Both the position numbers and the translations under genes were made by a program. Under the pieces are notes generated by a model. That model saw only the letters and a program-made list of their open reading frames with translations. It did no database searches and had not been told where the DNA came from. 64,000 nucleotides of DNA from Synergistota bacterium (GTDB taxonomy: Bacteria; Synergistota; Synergistia; Synergistales; Synergistaceae), in contig JAEXGR010000016.1 of the NCBI GenBank assembly GCA_023450745.1, positions 1 to 64,000 on the forward strand, given 5' to 3'. Below are positions 50,579 through 59,977 of the stretch, piece by piece (position 1 is the stretch's first letter; each line of letters opens with the position of its first letter).

Positions 50579-52153
50579 TTATTGCCTTTTTAAAGATTTT
50601 CCAGCAAATATGCCAGTAGGACAGCCTTTGGCCAGCGCGATTTTACCATTCACGATGACCCATTCGATTCCATCCGGGCGAACTCGCGGCATGTCAAAGG
50701 TTGAGTTGTCATGAACATTGGCCTCATCAAATATCACGACATCCGCGGCCTTGCCCTCAGCAAGATGCCCTCTGTTGTTGAGCCCATACCTGTCAGCGTT
50801 GAATTTGGTCAGTTTATGGACAGTCGTCTCCAGCTTTAGCCCATATTCACGCGACAACCTCAATATCTTTGCAAATGCGCCAAAGGCGCGCGGGTGAACC
50901 ATACTAAAGCTGCCGTAGCTGTCGCTTCCGATAGTATAATAGTCACGCTGGAAAAGCCACATATAGTCATCTTGGAGCTGTTTGCTGATGGCTGGATCGA
51001 AAATATCCGCCGCCAGGAGGGATACTTCCAGATCGCTTTCGACCAGAATATCCAGGAATGTTTCGCCAAGGCTTTTTCCTCTCAATTTCACAACCTGATC
51101 CATAGACAAACCTTCATATTCCGGGTGATTTTTGACATATGCAAACCGAGCGGGCTTATAGTAACAAAGGTCGTCATAGCTTTTAGAAAGCTCTTCTATG
51201 ATCTGAGTTCTTAAACTGCTGGAAGTAAGCCTCTCCATTATCTTTTCGCATCCGCCGTCCTGAATCCAATATGGCAAATAGTAAATACCATAGGTTTCTC
51301 CACCGTGATACGGATAGAATTCTGTTGTCACATCAGCGCCCTCGCTTATCGCCCTGTCAAACATGCCCGCGATCACTTCCGGCTTCCCGCATGTTTGCGG
51401 ATACATAGTTTTCGTATGGAGGACATGGGTTCTTACGCCGAGTTTTTTCGCTATGGAGCAGACCTCTTCATGTCCGTTATTTACAGGGCGGACATGCGTT
51501 ACAAAAACCGCGCCGCAATCCTTAGTAACAGCGGCCAACTCTGTCAACTCTTCCGTTGATACGACCGTGGGAAGGGTAGGATAGTAATCAAGGCCGATTG
51601 AAAAACCAACTGCGCCCATATTTAAATTTTCTTTGAGAGCTTCCTTCATTTTGCCCGCGATATTTTCAAATTTTGGCGTTCCCCAACCGCCGGCAAAAAT
51701 GCGTAAAGACAGATGCCCGACATTAGTAGCTACATTTATCGCAGCCTTATCGGCATAATGAAGAAATTCTTCGATATTCGTAGCCTTATACTCGAAGTCT
51801 TCATGGTAATCGACCATCCCCGCGTTAAGCCGGTGTATTTTAGGAAGGTCTTCCGCTCTGGCGGGAACGGTGCCCAAGCCGCACGCAGTGGTGATCACCG
51901 TCGTCACACCCTGACAGAGAGCTGACGTCATCTGTTTGTCATGCTGCACGGTGTTGTCATAATGCGTATGAGGATCGATAAACCCCGGCGAAACCGCCAG
52001 CCCTGATACGTCCAGCGTATGCAGCGCCCATTCTTCGCCTTGAACATCACCGATTTTTACTATTACACCGTTTTTTATAAAAATATTGCTGTAATACGCG
52101 GGCTTTCCCGAACCATCATAAATATGCGCGTTTTTCAACAAAATGTCATACAT
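50579..52153 (-). CDS. N-acyl-D-amino-acid deacylase, copy 1
   Basis: This 524-residue metallo-amidohydrolase releases D-amino acids from N-acyl forms. Marks are GFIDPHTHYDNTVQHDKQM near residue 56, a bridging Cys region LCQGVTTVITTACG near 80, VTHVRPVNNGHEEV near 214, HVLHTKT near 240 and the catalytic Asp in TIGSDSYGSFSMVHPRAFGAF near 366. It is clearly paralogous to copy 2 at 55144-56724: 27 of the first 35 residues match, with long identical stretches. The TRAP genes lie between the two copies, all on one strand. The 3' hairpin AAAGCCTA...TAGGCTTT (50506-50550) may end this unit. Confidence 0.9.
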   Translation of the reverse strand: MYDILLKNAHIYDGSGKPAYYSNIFIKNGVIVKIGDVQGEEWALHTLDVSGLAVSPGFIDPHTHYDNTVQHDKQMTSALCQGVTTVITTACGLGTVPARAEDLPKIHRLNAGMVDYHEDFEYKATNIEEFLHYADKAAINVATNVGHLSLRIFAGGWGTPKFENIAGKMKEALKENLNMGAVGFSIGLDYYPTLPTVVSTEELTELAAVTKDCGAVFVTHVRPVNNGHEEVCSIAKKLGVRTHVLHTKTMYPQTCGKPEVIAGMFDRAISEGADVTTEFYPYHGGETYGIYYLPYWIQDGGCEKIMERLTSSSLRTQIIEELSKSYDDLCYYKPARFAYVKNHPEYEGLSMDQVVKLRGKSLGETFLDILVESDLEVSLLAADIFDPAISKQLQDDYMWLFQRDYYTIGSDSYGSFSMVHPRAFGAFAKILRLSREYGLKLETTVHKLTKFNADRYGLNNRGHLAEGKAADVVIFDEANVHDNSTFDMPRVRPDGIEWVIVNGKIALAKGCPTGIFAGKSLKRQ

Positions 52154-52240
52154 TGTATTCCCCTCTTGTAGTCATGCGCGAGGTTATACTACAAAACTAA
52201 AAAACCTCGCGCATTTAATTATTAGAATATGATATTATTT

Positions 52241-53248
52241 TTACAAAGATTTTTTCCACGCATCAATAGCTTGATCAAATACTTTTTCACCTATTTCTTT
52301 TCTCAGCTTAGGCCAAGAATAATCCTGTGCGTTTTTCTTAAAAGCTTCGTGCTCGGCTTTTGTCAGTTTAATGATTGTACGCCCGTTCTCCTGATATTTT
52401 TTAGCGTATTCTTCTTCTATTCGTTTGCAATCCGCAATACGTTTATGTTCTATCTTTTCCCCTATTTCGGTTATCGTTTTCTGATCCTCTCTCGAAAGCT
52501 TATTCCAAACATCTTTATTTACCAGAATAAATTGCACGTCTGGCTGAACATTTACCGGTAAGTAACACTTGGTAACATCACGGAAGTTTAAATAGACAGC
52601 TTCAATACCAGCACCGTAGGTTCCTTCGACTATTCCTGTCTGTAATGCTGTAAAAACTTCACTTGAAGGAAGAGGGGTTCCCATGAAACCAAATGATTCG
52701 GCAACAAACCTATAGGTGTTCAGACTTGGGACGCGTATTTTTTCTGAATGCTTAGCGTTAGCATTTTTTATATCTTTGGGAATTTTTGAAAAGGCAGCTC
52801 CGGTAAAACCATCCATCCACGTACACACTACGTGCAAGTTATTATCTTCAAACAGTTTATTTATCAGCGCCCTGTATGGAGTGTTTCCGGTATATAACTT
52901 AGAGTATTCTTCATAGTTCATTATCATTCCAGGGATAGCATAGACATCGAGCTTGGGATCAAATTCGGTACTGGGATACCCAATCAAAGCATCAATAGCT
53001 CCCATTGAGGTGCGTTCAATCGCAACGTTCGTTATCCCTAATTGAGCTGCAGGAAATACCTTTATTTTTACCCTTCCAGAGGTCCCCTTTTCAACTTCTG
53101 CGGCAAAGTATTTCACATCTTTATCCATTGGACTGCCAATTGTGCGGTGGTGGCTAAACTTCCACACAACATTTGCAGCATACAACGGCTGAGAACAAAT
53201 CAACAACAGCGCTACTACCATAACACTACCCAAAAGTTTCCTTAGCAT
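52241..53248 (-). CDS. TRAP transporter substrate-binding protein (DctP family)
   Basis: This 335-residue periplasmic protein has a signal peptide (LLGSVMVVALLLICSQPLYAAN, cleavage near residue 24). DctP marks are WKFSHHRTIGSPMDKDVKYFAAEVEKGTSGRVKIKVFPA near 30, described by its start, and KIRVPSLNTYRFVAESFGFMGTPLPSSEVFTALQTGIVEG-type region near 170-210 with the Arg that usually binds a carboxylate. It captures an organic-acid-like solute, presumably an N-acyl amino acid, for the DctQM membrane pair. Its base composition is visibly more AT-rich than the flanking deacylases. Confidence 0.9.
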   Translation of the reverse strand: MLRKLLGSVMVVALLLICSQPLYAANVVWKFSHHRTIGSPMDKDVKYFAAEVEKGTSGRVKIKVFPAAQLGITNVAIERTSMGAIDALIGYPSTEFDPKLDVYAIPGMIMNYEEYSKLYTGNTPYRALINKLFEDNNLHVVCTWMDGFTGAAFSKIPKDIKNANAKHSEKIRVPSLNTYRFVAESFGFMGTPLPSSEVFTALQTGIVEGTYGAGIEAVYLNFRDVTKCYLPVNVQPDVQFILVNKDVWNKLSREDQKTITEIGEKIEHKRIADCKRIEEEYAKKYQENGRTIIKLTKAEHEAFKKNAQDYSWPKLRKEIGEKVFDQAIDAWKKSL

Positions 53249-53294
53249 CTTTTGTACCTCCTAAAAATATGTATTCGTTGAAAAATCGGCTTTG

Positions 53295-54596
53295 TTATTG
53301 AGCCAATCCAAACAACCTAGGTATAAACAGAGATATTTGTGGAACATACGTCGTGAGAAGCACTACAGGCATATAACCTAAACACAGAAGTATCAATGTT
53401 GGCTTTATTGTATGAGCGAGGTCTGTATCTCCAATTTTCATTCCAAGGTATAGCAGCGGAGCGTATGGAGGAGTTACACCGGTCATGGCAAGTGTCACGC
53501 CTGTAATCGCCGCAAAATGAACAGTATCAACGCCGATAGCATTTACCAATGGCAGGATAAGGGGAACAACCAAAAATATACTTATCATGTCGGTAACAAG
53601 CATACCGAGAAAAACATACAGCAAGAGAATAAACAACAAGATAAGATTTTTATTATCGGAGATATTTAGCACAGCGTCAGCCAATTTTTGTGGCAAATCT
53701 ACCAAGACAAAGGTTTGACTAAGAGCCATACAGACCATAATCAGCAACATTATCGACCCTACGCTTGTCGCCGCTTCATAAGCACATTTATGTAGATTCT
53801 TTCTGTTAAGACCTTTGTAGATAACCAACCCCACCACCATGGCGTACATAGCGGAAACTCCGGCTGCTTCAGTAGGAGTCATTATCCCTCCGTATATACC
53901 GCCAAGTATAATCACTGGCAACATCAATGCAGGAAAAGCACCGATAAAATTTTTTGCGACAAGCTCTTTCTTTTTTGCGAAAGTAATCTTTTCTCCCACG
54001 ACAAGATCTATGTCTCTAACGTAGATCATATTAATTATAGAAAAAATCGTGATGACCAATAAGCCGGGGCCAACAGTTGAAAGAAAACATGCCAATATCG
54101 ATGTGTCTGTAACATATCCAAAGGTGATCATTGCAATACTCGGCGGTATCAAAAGTCCGATTTCTGATGAACACGACAGTAGCGCCGCTGAATACCCCTT
54201 TGGGTAACCTTCCTTGGCCATTTGCGGAAGCATTATAGGGCCTATTGCCGCTATACCAGTGAGGGCACTTCCTGTTATTGCCCCAATAATGCCGCAAGTA
54301 ACGACAGATACAATTCCAAGACCGCCTTTTACTCTACCGACAAAAATATTAACGAAATCAAGCAGATGCTTAGCAATTCCGCTTTCGCTCATCAGCCCTC
54401 CCATAAAGATAAAAAAGGGAACTGACAACAAAACAGGGCTCATTATTTGTTGAAGTCCGTATAAAATAACCCCCTGCATACTAACACCGCCTATAAAATG
54501 CATGACGGCAAGAGCTATTGCAAAACACATAGGTACGGGAGTCCCAAAAGCGAGAAACAACGACATGCAAACAATAGAAAGTATGGCAAATTCCAT
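53295..54596 (-). CDS. TRAP transporter large membrane subunit (DctM family)
   Basis: This 433-residue protein has about twelve membrane helices and forms the sodium-driven channel of the TRAP importer. Marks are the start FAILSIVCMSLFLAFGTPVPMCFAIAL, SVPFFIFMGGLMSESGIAKHLLDF near residue 58, GIIGAITGSALTGIAAIGPIMLPQM near 105, and GGIMTPTEAAGVSAMYA near 233. It begins 2 bases after the dctQ stop. AT-rich codon use matches the other TRAP genes. Confidence 0.93.
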   Translation of the reverse strand: MEFAILSIVCMSLFLAFGTPVPMCFAIALAVMHFIGGVSMQGVILYGLQQIMSPVLLSVPFFIFMGGLMSESGIAKHLLDFVNIFVGRVKGGLGIVSVVTCGIIGAITGSALTGIAAIGPIMLPQMAKEGYPKGYSAALLSCSSEIGLLIPPSIAMITFGYVTDTSILACFLSTVGPGLLVITIFSIINMIYVRDIDLVVGEKITFAKKKELVAKNFIGAFPALMLPVIILGGIYGGIMTPTEAAGVSAMYAMVVGLVIYKGLNRKNLHKCAYEAATSVGSIMLLIMVCMALSQTFVLVDLPQKLADAVLNISDNKNLILLFILLLYVFLGMLVTDMISIFLVVPLILPLVNAIGVDTVHFAAITGVTLAMTGVTPPYAPLLYLGMKIGDTDLAHTIKPTLILLCLGYMPVVLLTTYVPQISLFIPRLFGLAQ

Positions 54597-54598
54597 GA

Positions 54599-55111
54599 CT
54601 AAAACTCCTCTCCTCTTTTGCTTTCTTTAAACATTTTAAAGTACTTATATGCTTCAAAACATGCATAGAACGTCATTCCAATAAAGCAGATAAAAACTGT
54701 GCTTTCATAGGTGACAGTTGGAATTTTTAGTATTACACTAAGCTTGCCTCTTTTTAATGAATAGACAAAAAACTCATATGCCCAGCATGTTAACCATCCC
54801 ATAACGAGAAAAGAAGATGCCGCAGCAATAAATCTAATAGCAGTTACATATTTTTTCTTTTTTGAAAAATTTTCAAATATTCTGGCTATTATGTGGCTTT
54901 CATCAATTGACGCGTTCAAAGCGCCAAACATAAACATCATAACAGCGCCTATCATCAATAGTTCATCAATATGATGCGTAGGGATAGACAAGCAATATCT
55001 ACATAATACTTGCAGTAGCACTAGAAACGATGTAGAAACCATTAAAACGGTCAATAAAATTTTTATTAACTCACCAATTCGCTTATTCAATTTTGACAGA
55101 ATGTTTGCCAT
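54599..55111 (-). CDS. TRAP transporter small membrane subunit (DctQ family)
   Basis: This 170-residue protein has four hydrophobic helices and the DctQ marks LLTVLMVSTSFLVLLQVLCRY near residue 18, followed by the HHIDELLMIGAVMMFMFGAL (E-L-motif) region near 41. It pairs with the DctM subunit encoded next, with a gap of 2 bases. It follows the deacylase copy 2 by 32 bases and is AT-rich in composition. Confidence 0.9.
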   Translation of the reverse strand: MANILSKLNKRIGELIKILLTVLMVSTSFLVLLQVLCRYCLSIPTHHIDELLMIGAVMMFMFGALNASIDESHIIARIFENFSKKKKYVTAIRFIAAASSFLVMGWLTCWAYEFFVYSLKRGKLSVILKIPTVTYESTVFICFIGMTFYACFEAYKYFKMFKESKRGEEF

Positions 55112-55143
55112 ACTACATACCTACTTTCTTTATCGTTAAGAAT

Positions 55144-56724
55144 CTACCTCTCGTATTTTCTCAGAGATCTTCCAGCGAAATTGCCGGTCGGGCAGCCTTT
55201 AGCCAGCGCTATCTGTCCGTTCACGATAACCCATTCGACACCGTCGGGGCGCACTCTCGGCATTTCAAAGGTCGAATTATCGCGAATTTTTGCATAATCA
55301 AAAGCAACAATGTCGGCGGCCTTGCCTTCAGCGATATGGCCTCTGTTATTGAGCCCGTACCTGTCGGCGTTGAACTTAGTCAGTTTATGGATGGTGGTTT
55401 CCAGTTTCAGCCCATATTCGCGCGACAGCCGCAACACCTTTGCAAACGCTCCAAAAGCGCGGGGATGGACCATGCTGAAGGTACCGTAGCTGTCGCTTCC
55501 TATCGTGTAGTAATTCCGCTGGAACAGCCACATATAGTCGTCCTGGAGCTGTTTGCTGACTGCCGGGTCAAAAACATCGGCTGCCAGTATGGAGACTTCC
55601 AAATCACTTTCAACCAATATGTCTAGGAACATTTCCCCTATGCTTTGCCCTCTTTGCCAGGCTACCTGATCGAAGGATAGTCCTTCGTATTCAGAATGGT
55701 TCTTGACATATCCAAATCGTGCGGGTTTATAGTAACATCTTGTTTCATATCGTTCGGCAAGCTCTCTGATAAGCTGCTCTTTAAGGCTTGGCCTCCGCAA
55801 CTTTTCCAGCATTTCACCGCAATCTCCAGACCAAAGCCAAGCGGGCAGGTAATAGACCCCATAGGTCTCGCCGCCGTGGTAGGGATAAAACTCAGATGTA
55901 ACGTCGGCTCCTTCGCTGATCGCTCTGTCAAACATTTTGGCGATCACTTCCGGCTTTCCGCATGTCTGCGGATATATCGTTTTCGTATGGAGAACGTGGG
56001 TTCTGACGCCCAGTTTTTTCGCGATAGAACAGACTTCTTCGTGCCCGTTGTTAATAGGGCGCACATGCGCGACGAAAACAGCCCCGCACTCTTTTGTAAC
56101 GGCGGCCAGTTCCACCAGCTCCTCATTGGAAATAGCCTCAGGAACGGTTGGGTAATTATCTAATCCGATTGAAAATCCCACCGCCCCCATATCCAAGTTT
56201 TCGCGAAGAAGCGCCTTCATTTTTTCCGCGATATTTTCAAATTTAGGGGAATTCCACCCTCCCGCCAGCACTCGTAACGGTATATGGCCGACGTTAGCCG
56301 CCACATTTATCGCAGCTTTATCAGCATAATTAAGGAACTCGTCTATATTGGTAGCCTTATAATCAAAGTCCGCATGGTAATCAACCATTCCAGAGTTAAG
56401 TTGGTTTATTTTGGGAATATCTATCGGTTTTGACGGAACTGTGCCCAGCGCGCAAGCGCCCGTAATCACTGTCGTCACTCCCTGACAGAGAGGCGCCGTC
56501 ATTTGCTTGTCATGCTGTACCGTATTGTCATAATGAGTATGGGGATCGATAAAACCGGGAACAACGGCAAGACCTGAAACATCTATCTTGTGAAGCACCC
56601 ATTCATCGTTATCAACACCGCCTATCTTAACGATGACACCGTCTTTAATCAAAATATCGCTGGTATAGACAGGCTTGCCCGTACCGTCATAAATATCAGC
56701 ATTTCTCAACAATATATCATACAT
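55144..56724 (-). CDS. N-acyl-D-amino-acid deacylase, copy 2
   Basis: This 526-residue paralogue of the deacylase at 50579-52153 keeps the same metal-site motifs: GFIDPHTHYDNTVQHDKQM, PLCQGVTTVITGACALG, VAHVRPINNGHEEV, HVLHTKT and IGSDSYGTFSMVHPRAFGAF. It differs in places that may shape the acyl or side-chain pocket, such as AWLWSGDCGEMLEKL in place of YWIQDGGCEKIMERL and TTACG to TGACA. It is the first gene of the row: deacylase 2, dctQ, dctM, dctP, deacylase 1, class V enzyme, AspT-like aminotransferase. Confidence 0.9.
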   Translation of the reverse strand: MYDILLRNADIYDGTGKPVYTSDILIKDGVIVKIGGVDNDEWVLHKIDVSGLAVVPGFIDPHTHYDNTVQHDKQMTAPLCQGVTTVITGACALGTVPSKPIDIPKINQLNSGMVDYHADFDYKATNIDEFLNYADKAAINVAANVGHIPLRVLAGGWNSPKFENIAEKMKALLRENLDMGAVGFSIGLDNYPTVPEAISNEELVELAAVTKECGAVFVAHVRPINNGHEEVCSIAKKLGVRTHVLHTKTIYPQTCGKPEVIAKMFDRAISEGADVTSEFYPYHGGETYGVYYLPAWLWSGDCGEMLEKLRRPSLKEQLIRELAERYETRCYYKPARFGYVKNHSEYEGLSFDQVAWQRGQSIGEMFLDILVESDLEVSILAADVFDPAVSKQLQDDYMWLFQRNYYTIGSDSYGTFSMVHPRAFGAFAKVLRLSREYGLKLETTIHKLTKFNADRYGLNNRGHIAEGKAADIVAFDYAKIRDNSTFEMPRVRPDGVEWVIVNGQIALAKGCPTGNFAGRSLRKYER

Positions 56725-56859
56725 TAATTCTTACCCCCTATTTACCAGCACATCAGCAAAATTCACACAATGCAGACTTACCTCCGTATGAAATAACATA
56801 TATCCATAAGAGGCTGAGAGGGACAGTACAAAAAGCCTCCACAGCCTCTTGGCTTATAT

Positions 56860-57648
56860 TTATATTGCTTTTACCATGCCGCCGTCGACAAGCACGGCCT
56901 GTCCTGTGATAAATGTATTTGTAGCCGAGCAAAGAAATGCGGCGAGCTTTCCGTATTCCTGAGGTGTGCCATATCTGCCGAGCGGAATACCCGCGAAGGC
57001 CGCTTTTTGGATCTCCTCCACTGTTTTGCCAGCCTTTTCCGCACGGACTTTGTCAAGGTAATCAATACGCGCCGTCCCGATCCGCCCTGGCGCAATCACA
57101 TTGACAAGGATGTTGTCTTTGCCGAGTTCCTGAGATAGAGTCTTTGCGAGGCCGACAACGCCCATGCGGAATGTGTTGGATAGTATGAGATTGTCCAGAA
57201 CAGCTTTGATCGAAGACGAGGTCGAATTGAGTATTCTGCCGCCGCCATTAGCCCTCATGTGCGGCAGCACCTCGCGAATCGTCCTGATGTATGACAGCAG
57301 GGTGAGTTCGTAAGCTTTCTGCCACGCCTCGTCGTCGAAGGCGTCAAAGGTTCCGGCTGGAGGCCCTCCGGTATTGTTGACAAGCGCAAAAATCGCACCG
57401 TATTTCGCCACCGTGACCTCGACAAGTTTTTTGATGTCTTCCGCGTTCGTTATACTTCCGCAGAAATAGGAGGGCTCTTTTCCAGTCTCCGCAAGAATAT
57501 CTTTCTGCGCCTGTTTAAGCTCGTCTTCAAACGGGCTGAAAAGCATCACGTTCGCGCCTTCTCTGGCAAACTCTGTCGCTATCGCCTTGCCGAGTCCGGC
57601 GCTTGAGGCCATCACCAGCGCGCACTTATCTTTAAGTCCCAGATCCAT
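56860..57648 (-). CDS. SDR-family oxidoreductase lacking the canonical Tyr-Lys pair
   Basis: This 262-residue Rossmann-fold protein has the cofactor motif MASSAGLGKAIATEFA near residue 13, NNTGGPPAG near 90 and NSTSSSIKA near 140 (Ser site). Where classical SDRs have Y-x-x-x-K, this protein reads LSNTFRMGVVGLAKTL, with Ser and Arg in the Tyr and Lys positions. A known SDR subgroup with SN-x-x-R in this place is annotated generically as 3-oxoacyl-ACP-reductase-like. So oxidoreductase chemistry may be altered. It has its own promoter and is in the D-amino-acid cluster. Confidence 0.85.
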   Translation of the reverse strand: MDLGLKDKCALVMASSAGLGKAIATEFAREGANVMLFSPFEDELKQAQKDILAETGKEPSYFCGSITNAEDIKKLVEVTVAKYGAIFALVNNTGGPPAGTFDAFDDEAWQKAYELTLLSYIRTIREVLPHMRANGGGRILNSTSSSIKAVLDNLILSNTFRMGVVGLAKTLSQELGKDNILVNVIAPGRIGTARIDYLDKVRAEKAGKTVEEIQKAAFAGIPLGRYGTPQEYGKLAAFLCSATNTFITGQAVLVDGGMVKAI

Positions 57649-57690
57649 AATATAAACGCCCCTTTCAAAACTTAATGATCTTATAGGGCA

Positions 57691-57723
57691 ATATTATTCA
57701 TTCACGTAGGACTAGTCAAAGAC
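57691..57723 (-). promoter_or_regulatory. Promoter of the SDR gene with GTCTTTGAC element
   Basis: On the minus strand TTGACT (57714-57719) and TAATAT (57691-57696) are 17 bases apart. The element GTCTTTGAC (57715-57723) overlaps the -35 box. Confidence 0.6.
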
Positions 57724-57840
57724 GTATTGTCAAATATTTATATTAGTGATTTGTAATGTCATATTTGCTTACGGCAACATGCATTGGCCGCACGGCGAAG
57801 TAGTACATATGCCGCCCAGCCACTCCTTCAATGCGGTTTT

Positions 57841-58818
57841 TTACTCCGCCAAAATCGTTTTATTAACCACATAGCACGGTGTCTGTCCCTTGAAGAAGAG
57901 CGCTATCTCCTGCGCCGATTTGGTGCGCAGCTCTGGCAGCGCTTCTTCCGAAATCCATGCGGCACGCGGTGTCACGATCACATTTTGCAGCGCCGCCAGT
58001 TTGTTAATACCAACTGGGGGTTCCTTGCACAGCACATCGAGCCCCGCCCCGGCAATGCGCTCATTTATCAAGGCGTCATACAGGTCGTCTTCGTTTATCA
58101 GCCCTCCGCGCGAAATGTTGATAAGATAGGCGGTGGGCTTCATATACGCGAGCGTCTTTGCGTTGATTATTTCTTCTGTATTTGGTGTCAGCGGCAAGTG
58201 AAGAGAGACGAAATCAGCGGCACGGAGAAGTTCTTCTACGCTGTCATATCTTTTTATATCGTTGGATTTAAATATCGAATCCGGTATATACGGATCATGA
58301 GCGATGACTCTCATGCCAAAAGCCTGCGCTCTTTCGGCAACCATGCGCCCGGTGTTGCCGCAACCTAAAATAGCGAATATCTTCCCATAGTTGCGCGGTA
58401 CGTTCGAGGCGACAGAGGAGTCCCAACCGCCGTTTTTTGTCTGATTTGACAAGATATGCATTTTTCTTGAAATGCCTAGAACAAGCGCCATCGTATGATC
58501 GGCAGTCTCACTTTGACAGTAATCAGGAACATTGCATACAATAATACCCTGATCCGTAGCCGCCGCAACATCCACCTCGTTGACGCCTACGCCCAGACGA
58601 ACTAAAATTTTACACTTTTCAAAGATAGACAGGTTTTCCCTGGTCATGGGATTCTGATTCACGATAACGGCGTCGCAATCCATCCCTTCCATGCAGATTT
58701 CTTTCGGAGTATTTCCAGCGGCGAGAAATATTTCCGCGTCGGCCTCAGCAAGTATCTTTCTTTCAATTTCAAGGTCGGGCCACAAAGTATCCGTTACAAA
58801 CACTTTATATTTTGCCAT
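57841..58818 (-). CDS. D-isomer-specific 2-hydroxyacid dehydrogenase with Arg in place of the catalytic His
   Basis: This 325-residue protein begins at MAKYKVFVTDT (ATG 58818), which fits the family better than the longer frame. The NAD-binding motif is FAILGCGNTGRMVAERAQAFGM near residue 150, the substrate Arg is in INISRGGLINEDDL near 232, and the Glu is in DVLCKEPPVG near 262. The catalytic His, usually in TPH-x-AW, is Arg here (VTPRAAW, codon CGT, one base from CAT). The family reduces 2-keto acids such as those from D-amino acids, but proton transfer would be impaired or different here. Confidence 0.85.
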   Translation of the reverse strand: MAKYKVFVTDTLWPDLEIERKILAEADAEIFLAAGNTPKEICMEGMDCDAVIVNQNPMTRENLSIFEKCKILVRLGVGVNEVDVAAATDQGIIVCNVPDYCQSETADHTMALVLGISRKMHILSNQTKNGGWDSSVASNVPRNYGKIFAILGCGNTGRMVAERAQAFGMRVIAHDPYIPDSIFKSNDIKRYDSVEELLRAADFVSLHLPLTPNTEEIINAKTLAYMKPTAYLINISRGGLINEDDLYDALINERIAGAGLDVLCKEPPVGINKLAALQNVIVTPRAAWISEEALPELRTKSAQEIALFFKGQTPCYVVNKTILAE

Positions 58819-58873
58819 TTTCACCAATCCTTTCCACAAAAAAATGCGCAAATGACTTGATTTCTAAAACCGA

Positions 58874-58907
58874 ATTGTAATCTACACATTTTATTCTTGT
58901 CAAAGAC
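58874..58907 (-). promoter_or_regulatory. Promoter of the 2-hydroxyacid dehydrogenase gene with GTCTTTGAC element
   Basis: On the minus strand TTGACA (58898-58903) and TACAAT (58874-58879) are 18 bases apart. GTCTTTGAC (58899-58907) overlaps the -35 box, and GTATTAAA lies 5 bases further upstream, as it does at the FAH promoter. Confidence 0.6.
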
Positions 58908-58937
58908 GCGTTTTTAATACGAAGTATTAGCGTATTG

Positions 58938-59870
58938 TTATATTGGGAACTCGTTTTTATAATATTCCTTTACAATATCAATGAATTTTCTGGCAACGTT
59001 GGATAAGTAGGTATTCTTTTTATATACGGCCGCGAGCGGCGCGATCAAATCGTTTGACTGGAGATCAAAAAATTCTAAATCTTTTATACCGGCTGACCAG
59101 TGGATGCCGCCTTCGGGCATAAAAGAAAACCCCATGTTTTGCGCGACAAGATTACATGCCGTCGCCTTGCTTGACGTGACGATGCGTTTAGCTGGAGAGA
59201 AGCGTATCTTTTCCAAATATTTATATATCCATTCCGCGCACGCCATGCCTTCTTTCATGAGGATGAAACACTCGTCGGATAAAATATTTATATCGACAAT
59301 CTCTTTTCTCGCCTCGATTTCCTTCAGTTTTTTAGTCCATGGGTTATTTTTATTGGTAATGAGCAATATTTTTTCGTACTTTATAAGTTCAGTGCCCACG
59401 ATGTCGTGCTCACCCAATGACACGTTCATTATCGCCACTTCGACGATATTTTTTTCAATAAGGTCGTATAGTTGCCGCGCGGAGTATTCATGCAAATGGA
59501 TCTGGACGTTTTTATTTTTCTCCGCAAAGATGGGAAGTATTTCCGGCAGCATTGTCGCTCCGCGCCACGGGGGAATGCCTAGGTTCAGCGTATTCGCCCT
59601 CTCATGATTTAAAGCGTCGAAATCCGCGGTAAGTTTCGAATACAGCTGGTTGCTCGCTTGAATATAGTTGTAATATATTCTTCCCGCCTCGGTCAGTTCG
59701 ATAGGCGTCTTTGAGCGGTCAAATAGTTTGACATCGAAGGAACTTTCAAGCTTTGAAATATATTGACTCAAATACGACTGTGAGACATATAAAATATCGG
59801 CCGCTTTCGATATGTTGCCCTCTTTGGCAATCGTTAGAAAATATTCAGGGTTCTTATTGACTATCGCCAT
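58938..59870 (-). CDS. LysR-family transcriptional regulator
   Basis: This 310-residue regulator has an N-terminal winged HTH (YFLTIAKEGNISKAADILYVSQSYLSQYISKLE, about residues 9-41, with the usual SQ-x-x-LS core) followed by RTKTPIELTEAGRIYYN-type DRSKTPIELTEAGRIYYNY. The C-terminal periplasmic-binding-protein-like domain (from about 92) binds a small inducer. It is divergent from the FAH gene with a 189-base gap and probably controls that gene and the D-amino-acid genes beside it. Confidence 0.92.
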   Translation of the reverse strand: MAIVNKNPEYFLTIAKEGNISKAADILYVSQSYLSQYISKLESSFDVKLFDRSKTPIELTEAGRIYYNYIQASNQLYSKLTADFDALNHERANTLNLGIPPWRGATMLPEILPIFAEKNKNVQIHLHEYSARQLYDLIEKNIVEVAIMNVSLGEHDIVGTELIKYEKILLITNKNNPWTKKLKEIEARKEIVDINILSDECFILMKEGMACAEWIYKYLEKIRFSPAKRIVTSSKATACNLVAQNMGFSFMPEGGIHWSAGIKDLEFFDLQSNDLIAPLAAVYKKNTYLSNVARKFIDIVKEYYKNEFPI

Positions 59871-59977
59871 AATAAATCCCCTCCATGGACAGGTGTTTCA
59901 CCTTTTATCTGTAATTTTATCACAGCCGGTATTTCAAGCCCCCATTACAATTTAATAATGATAGTATTAAATTTTAG

